Source: Xanthobacter autotrophicus
GTDB taxonomy: Bacteria; Pseudomonadota; Alphaproteobacteria; Rhizobiales; Xanthobacteraceae
NCBI RefSeq assembly: GCF_043194295.1
Contig: NZ_JBAFVK010000017.1
Strand: one strand, 5' to 3'
DNA: 64,000 bases
This document shows positions 17,793 to 25,737 of this stretch, piece after piece. Under the pieces are notes generated by a model. The model worked only from the letters and a program-made list of their open reading frames with translations. It ran no database searches and was not told where the DNA came from. Position 1 is the first letter of the stretch; every line of letters starts with the position of its first letter. The position numbers and the translations under genes were made by a program.

Positions 17793-17898
17793 CATGCCCG
17801 GGCTTGTCCCGGGCATCCACGCAGATCCGCCGGAGCAACGTGCAAAAGCGCGTTCCTGGCCACGATGCGTGGATTGTCGGCCAAGGCCGGCAGTGATG
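17793..17898. repeat. Palindromic intergenic element between dnaK and dnaJ
   Basis: A perfect 9-base stem (ATGCCCGGG-CTTGT-CCCGGGCAT, 17794-17816) is followed by CCACGC. A degenerate mirror arm, GCGTGGAT then TGTCGGCCAAGGCCGGCA, occurs from 17867. From general knowledge, ATGCCCGGGCTTGTCCCGGGCAT palindromes are abundant in intergenic DNA of Bradyrhizobium and relatives, so this is probably a copy of such an element rather than a gene-specific signal. Confidence 0.65.
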
Positions 17899-17981
17899 AT
17901 CTGTTCAGAATGCGAAGACTGCCCGCCAAGCCTTCGGGCCGGACGGCAGGGCAGGCCGATTGCGGCAGGTGAAGATTGAGC

Positions 17982-19124
17982 ATGGCCAAGCGCGATTATT
18001 ACGAAACCCTCGGCTGCGACCGCGGCGCCGACGACACGGTGCTCAAGGCTTCCTATCGCAAGCTCGCCATGAAGTGGCATCCCGACCGCAACCAGGGCAA
18101 TGGCGAAGCGGAGGTGATGTTCAAGGAGGTCAACGAGGCTTACGAGGTCCTCAAAGACCCCCAGAAGCGCGCCGCCTACGACCGCTTCGGCCATGCCGCC
18201 TTCGAGAATGGCGGCGGGGGCGGTCCCGGCTTCGGCAATGATTTCGCGTCCTCCTTCGCCGACATCTTCGACGATCTGTTTGGCGGCGCCATGAACCGCA
18301 GCCGCGGCGGTGGCGGCCAGCAGCGCGGGCGCGGGGCGGACCTGCGCTACAATATGGAAATCACGCTGGAGGAGGCGTTCTCCGGCAAGACCGCGCAGAT
18401 CAAGATCCCCACCTCAGTGTCGTGCGAGACCTGCTCGGGTACCGGCGCCAAGCCCGGGACCCAGCCCAAGCCCTGCCGCATGTGCGGCGGCGCCGGCAAG
18501 ATCCGCCACGCCCAGGGTTTCTTCACTTTGGAGCGCACCTGTCCGAACTGCCAGGGCCGGGGCAGCGTCATCGAGGACCCCTGCTCCGACTGCGGCGGTG
18601 CCGGCCGGGTAACGCGCGAGCGCACCCTCTCGGTGCAGATCCCCGCCGGTGTCGAGGACGGCACCCGCATCCGCCTCGGCGGCGAGGGCGAGGCGGGAGT
18701 GCGCGGCGGGGCGGCGGGCGACCTCTACATTTTCCTCTCCATCGAGCCCCACCCCTTCTTCCAGCGCGAGGGCGCGGACCTCTATTGCCGGGTGCCCATC
18801 TCCATGGTGACGGCGGCGCTGGGCGGCGCAGTGGAGGTTCCCACCATCGACGGCGACAAGAGCAAGGTGAAAATCCCCGAGGGCACCCAGTCGCAGAAGC
18901 GTTTCCGCCTCTCCGGCAAGGGCATGCCCATCATGCGGGCGCGCAACCACGGCGACATGTATGTCCAAGTGGTCGTGGAGACGCCGCAGAAGCTCACCAA
19001 GCGGCAGAAGGAACTGCTCGCCGAGTTCGACAAGGACAGCTCCGGCGAGACCCATCCCGAATCCACTGGCTTCTTCGCCAAGGTGAAGGAGTTCTTCCAG
19101 GGCGCCGCCGGCGAGGGGGCCTGA
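17982..19124 (+). CDS. dnaJ: Molecular chaperone DnaJ (Hsp40)
   Basis: A 380-residue type I J-protein that stimulates DnaK ATPase and delivers substrates. The J domain contains KRDYYETLGCDRGADD and the catalytic HPD in MKWHPDRNQG. A Gly/Phe-rich linker (GGGGGPGFGNDF) follows. Four zinc-binding CxxCxGxG repeats are CETCSGTG, CRMCGGAG, CPNCQGRG and CSDCGGAG. The C-terminal peptide-binding domain and IRLGGEGEAG complete it. The ATG at 17982 is preferred over a TTG two codons upstream. It shares a strand and probably heat-shock control with dnaK, separated by hairpins and a palindromic repeat. Confidence 0.98.
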   Translation: MAKRDYYETLGCDRGADDTVLKASYRKLAMKWHPDRNQGNGEAEVMFKEVNEAYEVLKDPQKRAAYDRFGHAAFENGGGGGPGFGNDFASSFADIFDDLFGGAMNRSRGGGGQQRGRGADLRYNMEITLEEAFSGKTAQIKIPTSVSCETCSGTGAKPGTQPKPCRMCGGAGKIRHAQGFFTLERTCPNCQGRGSVIEDPCSDCGGAGRVTRERTLSVQIPAGVEDGTRIRLGGEGEAGVRGGAAGDLYIFLSIEPHPFFQREGADLYCRVPISMVTAALGGAVEVPTIDGDKSKVKIPEGTQSQKRFRLSGKGMPIMRARNHGDMYVQVVVETPQKLTKRQKELLAEFDKDSSGETHPESTGFFAKVKEFFQGAAGEGA

Positions 19125-19156
19125 GGCCTTCCCGCGCGGGACCGGCGGGGCTGCCT

Positions 19157-20170
19157 TCAGGCGGCCTGCCGGCGGGTGCGCGCGAGCAGCGCGGCAGTCG
19201 CCGCCGCCATGGTCTGGGCGATGCCGTCGGCATAGGACGTCTTTGCCAGGGGGCCGATGAGGCCTTCGAGGGCGCTGTCGTCCATGATGACCGGCGTGGT
19301 CATCAAATAATTCATCTCCACCAGTTCGCGCATCACCGGGTCGAACAGGCCGGCGAGGCGCAGCATGGTCTTGTTCGCCACCATCAGCCGCGGCTTGGCG
19401 TCGGACTTGGCACTCACCAGACGGAAAGCGCGCTCCGCCACCTCCCGCACGCTGATGGTGCCCGCACCGCCCAGGTTGAAGGTGCGGCCGAACGCTTCCT
19501 CCCGCGCGATCAGATCCCGCACCACCGGCCCCACGTCCGGCACGAAGACGAACTGGTGCGGCCCGTCGATGGGGCCGATCACCTTGGCCCGCCGTCCCTC
19601 GGCCATTGCGGCGAAGATGTCTGACAGAAAGCTGCGCTCGACCCCCGGCCCGTAGAAATCCGGCAGGCGCAGGATGGTCGCGCGGATCGTGCCGGCGGCG
19701 TCCGCCTCCATCAGCACGTCTTCCTGCGCCTTGCGCATCTGGCCCTTGAAGGTGTGGGGAGCGCGCGGGTGGTTTTCATCCACCAGCGCCGCCTGCGGCC
19801 GTCCGAACGGATAGGCGGTGCCGATGAGCATTAGGCGCGACACTCCCTCCGCCGCCGCGGCCTCGATGGTGCGTGCCATGAGCTGGGGGTGAAGATGGAA
19901 GGCGTCGTAGGGCACTCCCACCATGTAGACGAGGGTTTCAAGACCCCGGAACGCGCCCCGGATACTGGCGGGGCCGTCGGGGTTCCAGGTCCGCAGCTCG
20001 GCTTCCGGCCGGGCGGCGAAGGCGCGGGCAAGGCCCGGGGCGGAGCGGCCGATGCAGGCAAAGGGTGCGCCGGCGTTGGCAAGTGCCGTGGCGATGCTGG
20101 CGCCCACGGGGCCGGTGGCGCCCACGAGACCGATGCGGGGGGTGGCTTGCAAGGCGGCGACGACGGGCAT
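19157..20170 (-). CDS. NmrA/epimerase-like NAD(P)-dependent oxidoreductase
   Basis: A 337-residue extended short-chain dehydrogenase-fold protein. The dinucleotide motif is IGLVGATGPVGASIATALANAG (close to the GxxGxxG of atypical SDRs), followed by GLETLVYMVGVPYDAF. The catalytic-type segments are atypical: RLMLIGTAYPFG and a K in HTFKGQMRKAQEDVL. The C-terminal part carries YGPGVERSFLSDIF and FVFVPDVGPVVRDLI, as in epimerase/NmrA proteins. Substrate unknown. It is transcribed divergently from a TetR regulator across three stacked TGAAC-N3-GTTCA sites, so it is very likely the target of that repressor. Confidence 0.82.
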   Translation of the reverse strand: MPVVAALQATPRIGLVGATGPVGASIATALANAGAPFACIGRSAPGLARAFAARPEAELRTWNPDGPASIRGAFRGLETLVYMVGVPYDAFHLHPQLMARTIEAAAAEGVSRLMLIGTAYPFGRPQAALVDENHPRAPHTFKGQMRKAQEDVLMEADAAGTIRATILRLPDFYGPGVERSFLSDIFAAMAEGRRAKVIGPIDGPHQFVFVPDVGPVVRDLIAREEAFGRTFNLGGAGTISVREVAERAFRLVSAKSDAKPRLMVANKTMLRLAGLFDPVMRELVEMNYLMTTPVIMDDSALEGLIGPLAKTSYADGIAQTMAAATAALLARTRRQAA

Positions 20171-20181
20171 TAGAGTGCTCC

Positions 20182-20226
20182 TGAACAGCGTTCATTGAAT
20201 ATAGTTCATAAACTGAACGATGTTCA
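20182..20226. promoter_or_regulatory. Three stacked TGAAC-N3-GTTCA operators
   Basis: Thirteen-base inverted repeats occur at 20182-20194 (TGAACAGCGTTCA, perfect), 20196-20208 (TGAATATAGTTCA, one mismatch) and 20214-20226 (TGAACGATGTTCA, perfect). Their centres are 14 and 18 bases apart. They fill the gap between the divergent oxidoreductase (start 20170) and tetR (start 20249), the expected place for an autoregulated TetR operator. Confidence 0.75.
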
Positions 20227-20248
20227 TGTCAATCCCGGAGACCACCGT

Positions 20249-20881
20249 TTGCCGTCTGCGCCCCGCACCCGCCGCAAGGAAGACGCCCGCGCCCGCATCC
20301 TGGAAGAGGCGCGGCGCATCGTGCTGGAAAATGGCTTCGAGGCGTTGACGATGCGCCGCATCGCAGAAGCCGCCGGCTATTCGGCGGCCGCGCTCTATCT
20401 TCATTTCGAAAATCGCGATGCCATCGCTCGAGAGCTGGGCGAAAGCGGCATGCAGGGCCTGCTGGCGGCGCTGACCGAGGCTGCCGCCGCCGAGGATCCG
20501 GTAGAGCGGTTGCGGGCACTGGCCCTCGCTTATGTGGGCTTTGCCCGAATCGAGCCGGAGACCTACCGTCTGATCTTCATGGAGCCCGGCTTTGCCGCCA
20601 GTGCCCTCGGCGGCAAGGACGAAGCGGGAGCTGCGGCATTTCAACTGCTCGCCGGCGCCTTCGAGGCCTTGGGAAACGCCGGCCGACTGAGGCCGGGACA
20701 GGATTTGGGCGGGCTCGCGTTGACCTTCTGGATCCTGTTGCATGGCACGGTCAGCTTGAAGCTGACCTGCTCTGCCTTTCTTTCGCCACCTGAAGAGGAC
20801 CTTCTCGCCACCGCCCTCGACAGTCTCCTCAATGGGATACTGGCGCCGGAGCCGACTGGGCTGAACCTGCCCGAGCGGTAG
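20249..20881 (+). CDS. TetR/AcrR family transcriptional regulator
   Basis: A 210-residue repressor. The helix-turn-helix lies at about residues 12-58 (RARILEEARRIVLENGFEALTMRRIAEAAGYSAAALYLHFENRDAI read in pieces), and the C-terminal domain resembles the WHG/TetR_C_33 type (LALAYVGFARIEPETYRLIFMEPG). I choose the TTG at 20249, 8 bases after GGAG, because an upstream TTG at 20195 would place the start inside the operator cluster. It probably represses itself and the divergent oxidoreductase. The inducing ligand is unknown. Confidence 0.86.
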   Translation: MPSAPRTRRKEDARARILEEARRIVLENGFEALTMRRIAEAAGYSAAALYLHFENRDAIARELGESGMQGLLAALTEAAAAEDPVERLRALALAYVGFARIEPETYRLIFMEPGFAASALGGKDEAGAAAFQLLAGAFEALGNAGRLRPGQDLGGLALTFWILLHGTVSLKLTCSAFLSPPEEDLLATALDSLLNGILAPEPTGLNLPER

Positions 20882-21041
20882 ATCGGTGGCTGGACCATGG
20901 TTGGAGACCGCATTGTCCGATCAGCGTGGGGTTGACGCTGGTCGGCGCGCGTCCCTGCCGGTGGCACGAACCTTGACCCCGCCTGCTTTCCCGTCTAAGC
21001 GCCTGATATCCGAGTTCTCTCGGGCGCCCGAGGTGCCGTTG

Positions 21042-21659
21042 ATGCTTCACTCCCACGACCAGCGCAGGCCGCTTCAAAAGCCCTTGCTTCCGAAGCCGAA
21101 TCTCAAGGACGAGGTCCGCTTTCTGCAGTCGTGGTTCCAGAATCCGCTCAAGACTGGCGCTGTGGCGCCGTCCAGCCCGGCTCTGGCCAAGATGATGGCA
21201 GGCTACCTCGACCCGAAGCAGGACGGCCCGGTCATCGAGCTTGGCCCAGGTACGGGCCCTGTGACCAAGGCCTTGATTCAGCGCGGCTTCGCGCCCGAGC
21301 GCCTGTTCCTCATCGAGTACAATCCGGAATTCTGCGCGCTGCTGCGCCTGCGCTATCCCGGTGTCACGGTGATCAATGGCGACGCCTACACTCTCGCCAA
21401 GACGTTGACGGGCCGCTTGCCCGGCAAGGCGGTGGGCACCATTTCGTCGCTGCCGCTCTTCACGATGCCGGAGACCGAGCGGCACCGCATGGTGAACGAG
21501 GCGTTCGACATGTCCAACCCCGGCTCGCCGTTCGTGCAGTTCACTTATGCGGTGGTTTCGCCGGTGCCGCTGGTGCCCGGCGCCATCGAGGGCGAGCGTT
21601 CGCCGCGGGTGTGGAGAAATATTCCCCCCGCCCGTGTCTGGGCCTATCGCCGGCCCTGA
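21042..21659 (+). CDS. PmtA-like phospholipid N-methyltransferase or rRNA-adenine-methyltransferase-like protein
   Basis: A 205-residue SAM-dependent methyltransferase. It shows FLQSWFQNPLKTGAVAPSSPALAKMMA, motif I VIELGPGTGPVTKALIQRG and LFLIEYNPEFCALLRLRYPG, then VGTISSLPLFTMPETERHRMV. This layout is shared by Sinorhizobium-type PmtA enzymes, which methylate phosphatidylethanolamine to phosphatidylcholine, and by proteins annotated as RsmA-like. The SSLPL in place of N-(L/I)-P-(Y/F) and the KTGAVAPSSP segment favour the PmtA-like group. The ATG at 21042 is chosen where similarity begins; the frame is open further upstream. Substrate is inference. Confidence 0.7.
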   Translation: MLHSHDQRRPLQKPLLPKPNLKDEVRFLQSWFQNPLKTGAVAPSSPALAKMMAGYLDPKQDGPVIELGPGTGPVTKALIQRGFAPERLFLIEYNPEFCALLRLRYPGVTVINGDAYTLAKTLTGRLPGKAVGTISSLPLFTMPETERHRMVNEAFDMSNPGSPFVQFTYAVVSPVPLVPGAIEGERSPRVWRNIPPARVWAYRRP

Positions 21660-21717
21660 GGCTTCCGCGCCGCTGGCGCCGTCCGGCGCCCGGACGGCCA
21701 CACCGCCGGGGTCATAA

Positions 21718-22422
21718 GTGACGGATTTCCTTTACCTGACCCACCCTCAGGTCATGGTGGACCCGGCCGTTCCGGTGCCCCGCTGGGGCCTGTCCGAGGT
21801 TGGGCGGGCGCGCACGCGCGCCTTTGCCGCATGCACTGATCTCTCCCCCTACCGGCGCATTGTGTCCTCCACCGAGGTGAAGGCGCAGGAGACCGCAAGC
21901 CTCCTGGCCGCCACCCTGGGCGTGCCGGTCGAGGTGCGCGAGGGGATGGAGGAAAACGACCGCTCCGCAACGGGTTATCTGCCGGAAGCGCAGTTCCAGG
22001 AGATGGCCGATGCCTTCTTCGCCCGCCCGCGCGAGAGTGTGGCCGGTTGGGAACGGGCGCAGGACGCTCAGGCCCGCATCGTCGCCGCCATCAGCCGAAC
22101 CCTCGCCGAACTTCAAGAACATCGGCAGGTTCCAGTTCTGTTTGTGGGCCATGGCGGGGTCGGCACCTTGCTTCTGTGCCATCTGGCGGGCTACCCCATC
22201 TCCCGGCTCCACGACCAGCCGCCGGTGGGTGGCGGCTGCTGGTTCCGCGCCGGCGCGGGACAGCGCCCGGACCGCTGGCGCACGATGGAAGAGGGCGCGG
22301 CGCAGGTCCACGCCGGACAGGACGGCCCGGCCCAGGCTGGTGCCGGTCGAGAGAGCACAGCGCCAGCCGGCGCACGGGAACAGGGCGCTGCGCCAGCATG
22401 CGCTCCGGAGGAGGGCCCATGA
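21718..22422 (+). CDS. Histidine phosphatase family protein with altered RHG motif
   Basis: A 234-residue protein of the phosphoglycerate-mutase-like superfamily. The usual RHG is replaced by LTHPQ: His9 (nucleophile) stays but Arg is Thr and Gly is Pro. The second catalytic His is H145 in LFVGHGGVGTLL, and IVSSTEVKAQETASLLA is the conserved SSxxxRAxxTA region with K for R. Residues 191-234 form an Ala/Gly/Gln/Pro-rich tail (AQAGAGRESTAPAGAREQG) absent from typical members. It starts at GTG 21718, and its TGA overlaps the pyrF ATG by 4 bases after GGAGGAGG. Substrate unknown. Confidence 0.8.
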   Translation: MTDFLYLTHPQVMVDPAVPVPRWGLSEVGRARTRAFAACTDLSPYRRIVSSTEVKAQETASLLAATLGVPVEVREGMEENDRSATGYLPEAQFQEMADAFFARPRESVAGWERAQDAQARIVAAISRTLAELQEHRQVPVLFVGHGGVGTLLLCHLAGYPISRLHDQPPVGGGCWFRAGAGQRPDRWRTMEEGAAQVHAGQDGPAQAGAGRESTAPAGAREQGAAPACAPEEGP

Positions 22423-23123
22423 GCCTTGTCGATGCGAAAGTCCGCGACCGCATGATCGTGGCGCTCGACTATCCCAACGTGAGCGCAGCCGAGGCCCTGG
22501 TCTGGCAGCTCGGCGACATCGTGACCTTCTACAAGATCGGCCTCGAACTCTCCATCGCGGGGGGGCTCGACCTTGCCGCCGACCTCATCGGCGCCGGCAA
22601 GAAGGTGTTCCTCGACCTCAAGCTGCACGACATCGGCAATACGGTGGAGCGGGCGACGGCGGCGGCGGCGGAGCGGGGGGTGCACATCCTCACCGTCCAC
22701 GCTTATCCCCAGACCATGGCCGCCGCGGCGCGGGGCGCCAAGGGCAGCCCGCTCGAAGTGCTGGGGGTGACGGTGCTCACCTCCTATGACGACACGGACC
22801 TCGCCATCGCCGGTTATCGCATGGGGGTGACCGACACCGTCCGCCTCCGGGCCGGGCAGGCGCGGGAGGCGGGGATTGCCGGGGTCATCTGCGCGCCCAC
22901 CGATGCAGCCATGGTGCGCGCCATCCTCGGGCCAGATGGCCGGGTGGTGACGCCCGGGGTGCGGCCCAAGGGGGCGGACGTGGGCGACCAGAAGCGCGTC
23001 GCCACCCCGGCGCAGGCCATTGCCGCCGGCGCCGACCGCATCGTGGTGGGCCGGCCGGTGACGGCCGCGGCGGATCCGGTGGCGGCGGCGGAGGCCATCC
23101 TCGCGGAACTGGCGGGCGCCTGA
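22419..23123 (+). CDS. pyrF: Orotidine 5'-phosphate decarboxylase
   Basis: A 234-residue type I OMP decarboxylase, which makes UMP in the last step of de novo pyrimidine synthesis. It begins MIVALDYPNVSAAEALV after a short leader. The catalytic Asp-x-Lys-x-x-x-x-Asp charge network is in FLDLKLHDIGNTVERA, and the phosphate loop is GVRPKGADVGDQKRVATPAQAIAAGADRIVVGRPV, read in two parts. The ATG at 22419 overlaps the phosphatase stop, implying coupled translation. A bulged hairpin just after the stop may end transcription. Confidence 0.96.
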   Translation: MSLVDAKVRDRMIVALDYPNVSAAEALVWQLGDIVTFYKIGLELSIAGGLDLAADLIGAGKKVFLDLKLHDIGNTVERATAAAAERGVHILTVHAYPQTMAAAARGAKGSPLEVLGVTVLTSYDDTDLAIAGYRMGVTDTVRLRAGQAREAGIAGVICAPTDAAMVRAILGPDGRVVTPGVRPKGADVGDQKRVATPAQAIAAGADRIVVGRPVTAAADPVAAAEAILAELAGA

Positions 23124-23149
23124 CACCCCTGCCCCTGAAGCAGGGTGTC
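23122..23149 (+). terminator. Hairpin after pyrF
   Basis: GACACCC-C-TG at 23122-23131 pairs with CAGGGTGTC at 23141-23149 with one bulged C, starting inside the pyrF stop codon. There is no T run, so it is a weak or Rho-assisted terminator candidate. Confidence 0.4.
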
Positions 23150-23224
23150 TGAAGCATGGCGCGTGAGGCAAGGGACACCCGAGGGCACGGGTCAGGGACA
23201 GCCGGGGCAACAGGAGGCGGGGCG

Positions 23225-23869
23225 ATGGCGAAGGGCTACTGGTTCCTCAATCTCGACGTGGTCAACCCGGTGGACTACATCACCTACCGGGAAGCCAACG
23301 CCCGTTTCGCGGCGGAGCACCATCTGCCCTTCATCGTGCGCGGCGGCGATTTCGAGCATCTGGAAGGCATCAAGCGCCACCGCAACGTGCTGGTGGAACT
23401 GCCCTCCTTCGAGGTGGCGGTTTCCACCTACGAGATCCCCGAATATCAGCCGGTGAAGGCCCTGCGACGGGCCACGGCCATTGCCGACCTTGCGGCGGTG
23501 GAGGGCTATGAGGGGCCCCAGCCGTCGGCGGCGCCCCCGCCCGAGGGCACGCCGGACAAGCCGCGCGGCTACTGGATGGCCAAGGTCGATGTCACCGATC
23601 CCGAGCGCTACAAGGATTATGTGGCCGCCAATGCGGAGCCGTTCGCCGAATATGGCGCCTGGTTCCTGGTGCGCGGCGGCCGGCACCAACTGCTGGATGG
23701 CCGCGGGCGCTCGCGCTATGTGGTGATCGCCTTCCGCGACATGGAGACGGCGCGGGCCTGCTATTTCTCGCCGGGCTACCAGCGGGCGCTGGCCATCCGC
23801 CAGTCCGCCTCGGTGGCGGACCTGCTCATCATCTCCGGCTTTACCGGGCGCGAGGCGCCGCCGGCCTGA
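23225..23869 (+). CDS. Tandem DUF1330 protein
   Basis: A 214-residue protein made of two DUF1330 modules: residues about 1-95 (KGYWFLNLDVVNPVDYITYR...FIVRGGDFEHLEG) and 115-207 (RGYWMAKVDVTDPERYKDYV...FLVRGGRHQLLDGRG), joined by a Pro/Ala-rich linker. DUF1330 belongs to the dimeric alpha+beta-barrel (ferredoxin-like) clan, and most members have a single copy that dimerises. The fused pair could form a monomeric pseudo-dimer. Function unknown. The ATG at 23225 begins the first domain; a longer frame upstream is Gly/Arg-rich and unconserved. It lies between pyrF and dapB on the same strand. Confidence 0.8.
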   Translation: MAKGYWFLNLDVVNPVDYITYREANARFAAEHHLPFIVRGGDFEHLEGIKRHRNVLVELPSFEVAVSTYEIPEYQPVKALRRATAIADLAAVEGYEGPQPSAAPPPEGTPDKPRGYWMAKVDVTDPERYKDYVAANAEPFAEYGAWFLVRGGRHQLLDGRGRSRYVVIAFRDMETARACYFSPGYQRALAIRQSASVADLLIISGFTGREAPPA

Positions 23870-23982
23870 CGGCGCGCCCGACCCGCCACCTCCCGCGCGC
23901 GCCGGAACGCTCCGCCCGGCCAAGCGGTCAACGAGATGTGGTCCGCCGGTCACGGTCGGGCCACCAGCGAAGGACCAGGACC

Positions 23983-24798
23983 GTGTCTGAACTGCGCATC
24001 GTCATCTCCGGCGCCGGCGGCCGCATGGGCCGCGCTCTGATCCGGGCCATCTCGGAGACGGAGGGCCTCACGCTCGTTGGCGCGCTGGAATATTCCGGCT
24101 CGTCCTATCTCGGTGAGGACGCCGGGGCCATGAGCGGCCTGACGCCCAACGGCGTGACCGTGGAAAGCGACGTGGCGCCCACCCTCAACGGTGCCGACGT
24201 GGTGGTGGATTTCTCCAGCCCCTCGGCCTCGGTGCGGCTGGCGGAGACGTTGGCGGGGGCGGGCATCGCCCATGTCATCGGCACCACCGGCTTCTCCAAC
24301 GAGGACAATGCGGCCATCGCCGCCGCCGCCCGTCGCACGCCCATCATGAAGTCCGGCAACATGAGCCTCGGGGTCAACCTGCTGGCCGCCCTCACCCGCC
24401 GGGTGGCGGCGACGCTGGACGACAGCTTCGACATCGAGATCGTGGAGATGCATCACAACAAGAAGGTGGATGCGCCCTCCGGCACGGCGCTGCTGCTGGG
24501 CGAGGCTGCCGCCCAGGGCCGCGGGCGCCATCTCGACGAGTGCTCCGAGCGCGGCCGCGACGGCGTCACCGGCGCGCGCAAGCCCGGCGCCATCGGCTTT
24601 GCCAGCCTGCGCGGCGGCTCGGTGGTGGGCGAGCATATGGTGATCTTCGCCGGCCAGGCCGAACGCATCGAGCTGGTGCACAAGGCCGAGGACCGCATGA
24701 TCTTCGCCCGCGGCGCGCTGACGGCGGCGCGCTGGCTGAAGGGCCGCGAGCCGGGCCTCTATTCCATGGCCGACGTGCTCGGCCTCGGCGATTTCTGA
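23983..24798 (+). CDS. dapB: 4-hydroxy-tetrahydrodipicolinate reductase
   Basis: A 271-residue DapB, the NAD(P)H-dependent second committed step to diaminopimelate and lysine. The nucleotide motif is IVISGAGGRMGRALIRAI. VVVDFSSPSA, HVIGTTGF and KSGNMSLGVNLL follow, and the catalytic core is EIVEMHHNKKVDAPSGTAL with the HH and KK(V)DAPSGT signature. The GTG at 23983 after AAGGACCAGGA is chosen; the ATG 15 codons upstream adds only arginine-rich sequence. gpmA lies 97 bases downstream. dapE is present separately at about 40-41 kb. Confidence 0.96.
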   Translation: MSELRIVISGAGGRMGRALIRAISETEGLTLVGALEYSGSSYLGEDAGAMSGLTPNGVTVESDVAPTLNGADVVVDFSSPSASVRLAETLAGAGIAHVIGTTGFSNEDNAAIAAAARRTPIMKSGNMSLGVNLLAALTRRVAATLDDSFDIEIVEMHHNKKVDAPSGTALLLGEAAAQGRGRHLDECSERGRDGVTGARKPGAIGFASLRGGSVVGEHMVIFAGQAERIELVHKAEDRMIFARGALTAARWLKGREPGLYSMADVLGLGDF

Positions 24799-24895
24799 GC
24801 GCCGGTTTCCGACCGCCGATTTCCGACTACCGATTTCCCATCCGCAGATTTCCTAAAGCCGGGAGCCACGCCCGGAGACTACCCAGGAGCTTTCC

Positions 24896-25519
24896 ATGTC
24901 CGACCGCATCCTCGTCCTCGTCCGTCACGGGCAGAGCGAGTGGAACCTGAAGAACCTGTTCACCGGGTGGCGCGACCCGGACCTCACCGAGCAGGGCATC
25001 TCCGAGGCCAAGCGCGCCGGCGCGCTGCTGAAGGCCGAGGGGCTGAAGTTCGACGTGGCCTTCACTTCCGATCTCACCCGCGCCCAGAAGACGCTGGGCC
25101 TCATCCTCGGCGAGATGGGGCAGGAGGGCGTGCCCACCACCCGCAACGTGGCCCTGAACGAGCGGGACTACGGCGACCTCGCCGGCCTGAACAAGGACGA
25201 CGCCCGCGCCAAGTGGGGCGAGGACCAGGTTCACATCTGGCGCCGTTCCTATGACATCGCCCCGCCCGGCGGCGAGAGCCTGCGCGACACGGTGGCCCGC
25301 ACGCTGCCCTATTATGTGCAGGAGATCCTGCCGTGCGTGTTGCGCGGCCAGGTGACGCTGGTGGCCGCCCACGGCAATTCGCTGCGGGCGCTCATCATGA
25401 CGCTTGAGAAGCTCTCTCCCGAGGGCATCATGAAGCGCGAGCTGAACACCGGCGTGCCCATCATCTACAAGCTGGCGGCCGATTCCACCGTGGCGGAGAA
25501 GCGCGACCTGGTGGCGTGA
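24896..25519 (+). CDS. gpmA: 2,3-bisphosphoglycerate-dependent phosphoglycerate mutase
   Basis: A 207-residue glycolytic/gluconeogenic mutase interconverting 3- and 2-phosphoglycerate. The phosphohistidine is in VLVRHGQSEWNLKNLFTGW, followed by TSDLTRAQKTL, LNERDYGDLAGLNK and the second His in LVAAHGNSLRALI. At 207 residues it is of the short alphaproteobacterial type. An AGGAGCTTTCC site precedes the ATG. The 97-base gap before it holds a degenerate tandem CCGATTTCC motif of no obvious role. Confidence 0.96.
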   Translation: MSDRILVLVRHGQSEWNLKNLFTGWRDPDLTEQGISEAKRAGALLKAEGLKFDVAFTSDLTRAQKTLGLILGEMGQEGVPTTRNVALNERDYGDLAGLNKDDARAKWGEDQVHIWRRSYDIAPPGGESLRDTVARTLPYYVQEILPCVLRGQVTLVAAHGNSLRALIMTLEKLSPEGIMKRELNTGVPIIYKLAADSTVAEKRDLVA

Positions 25520-25568
25520 CGCCAGTGCCGGGCGTCCGGCACGGTTTAAGATTGAGGCCGCCGGCGAA

Positions 25569-25688
25569 CCCTCCCCCGCGTGCGGGGGAGGGCAGGGAGG
25601 GGGCAGACCGTCTCCGCCATCCCGCCCGCCGGTGTCTTGCCCCAGCGTATTGCCCCCACCCCAACCCTCCCCCGCAAGCGGGAGAGGG
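25569..25688. repeat. Two REP-like palindromes (CCCTCCCCCGC family)
   Basis: Copy 1 (25569-25592) is a perfect stem, CCCTCCCCCGC-GT-GCGGGGGAGGG. Copy 2 (25665-25688) is CCCTCCCCCGCAAGCGGGAGAGGG. They sit in the gap between the convergent gpmA and engB, separated by about 70 bases. Related copies occur at 33.9-34.1 kb and a partial one at 29.76 kb, so this is a dispersed family; here it may also act as a bidirectional terminator. Confidence 0.75.
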
Positions 25689-25737
25689 GGCCGGCCGGTG
25701 CGGGGCGAGGGCGCTCCCCTCGAACCTGCCCTGAACC

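Noticed and set aside
24799..24895. Degenerate CCGATTTCC tandem between dapB and gpmA as a regulatory array
   Set aside because: Units differ in length and sequence and there is no symmetry; it looks like decayed slippage.
25569..25688. CRISPR array
   Set aside because: Only two palindromic copies with unequal spacing and no cas genes; they match REP-like elements elsewhere.
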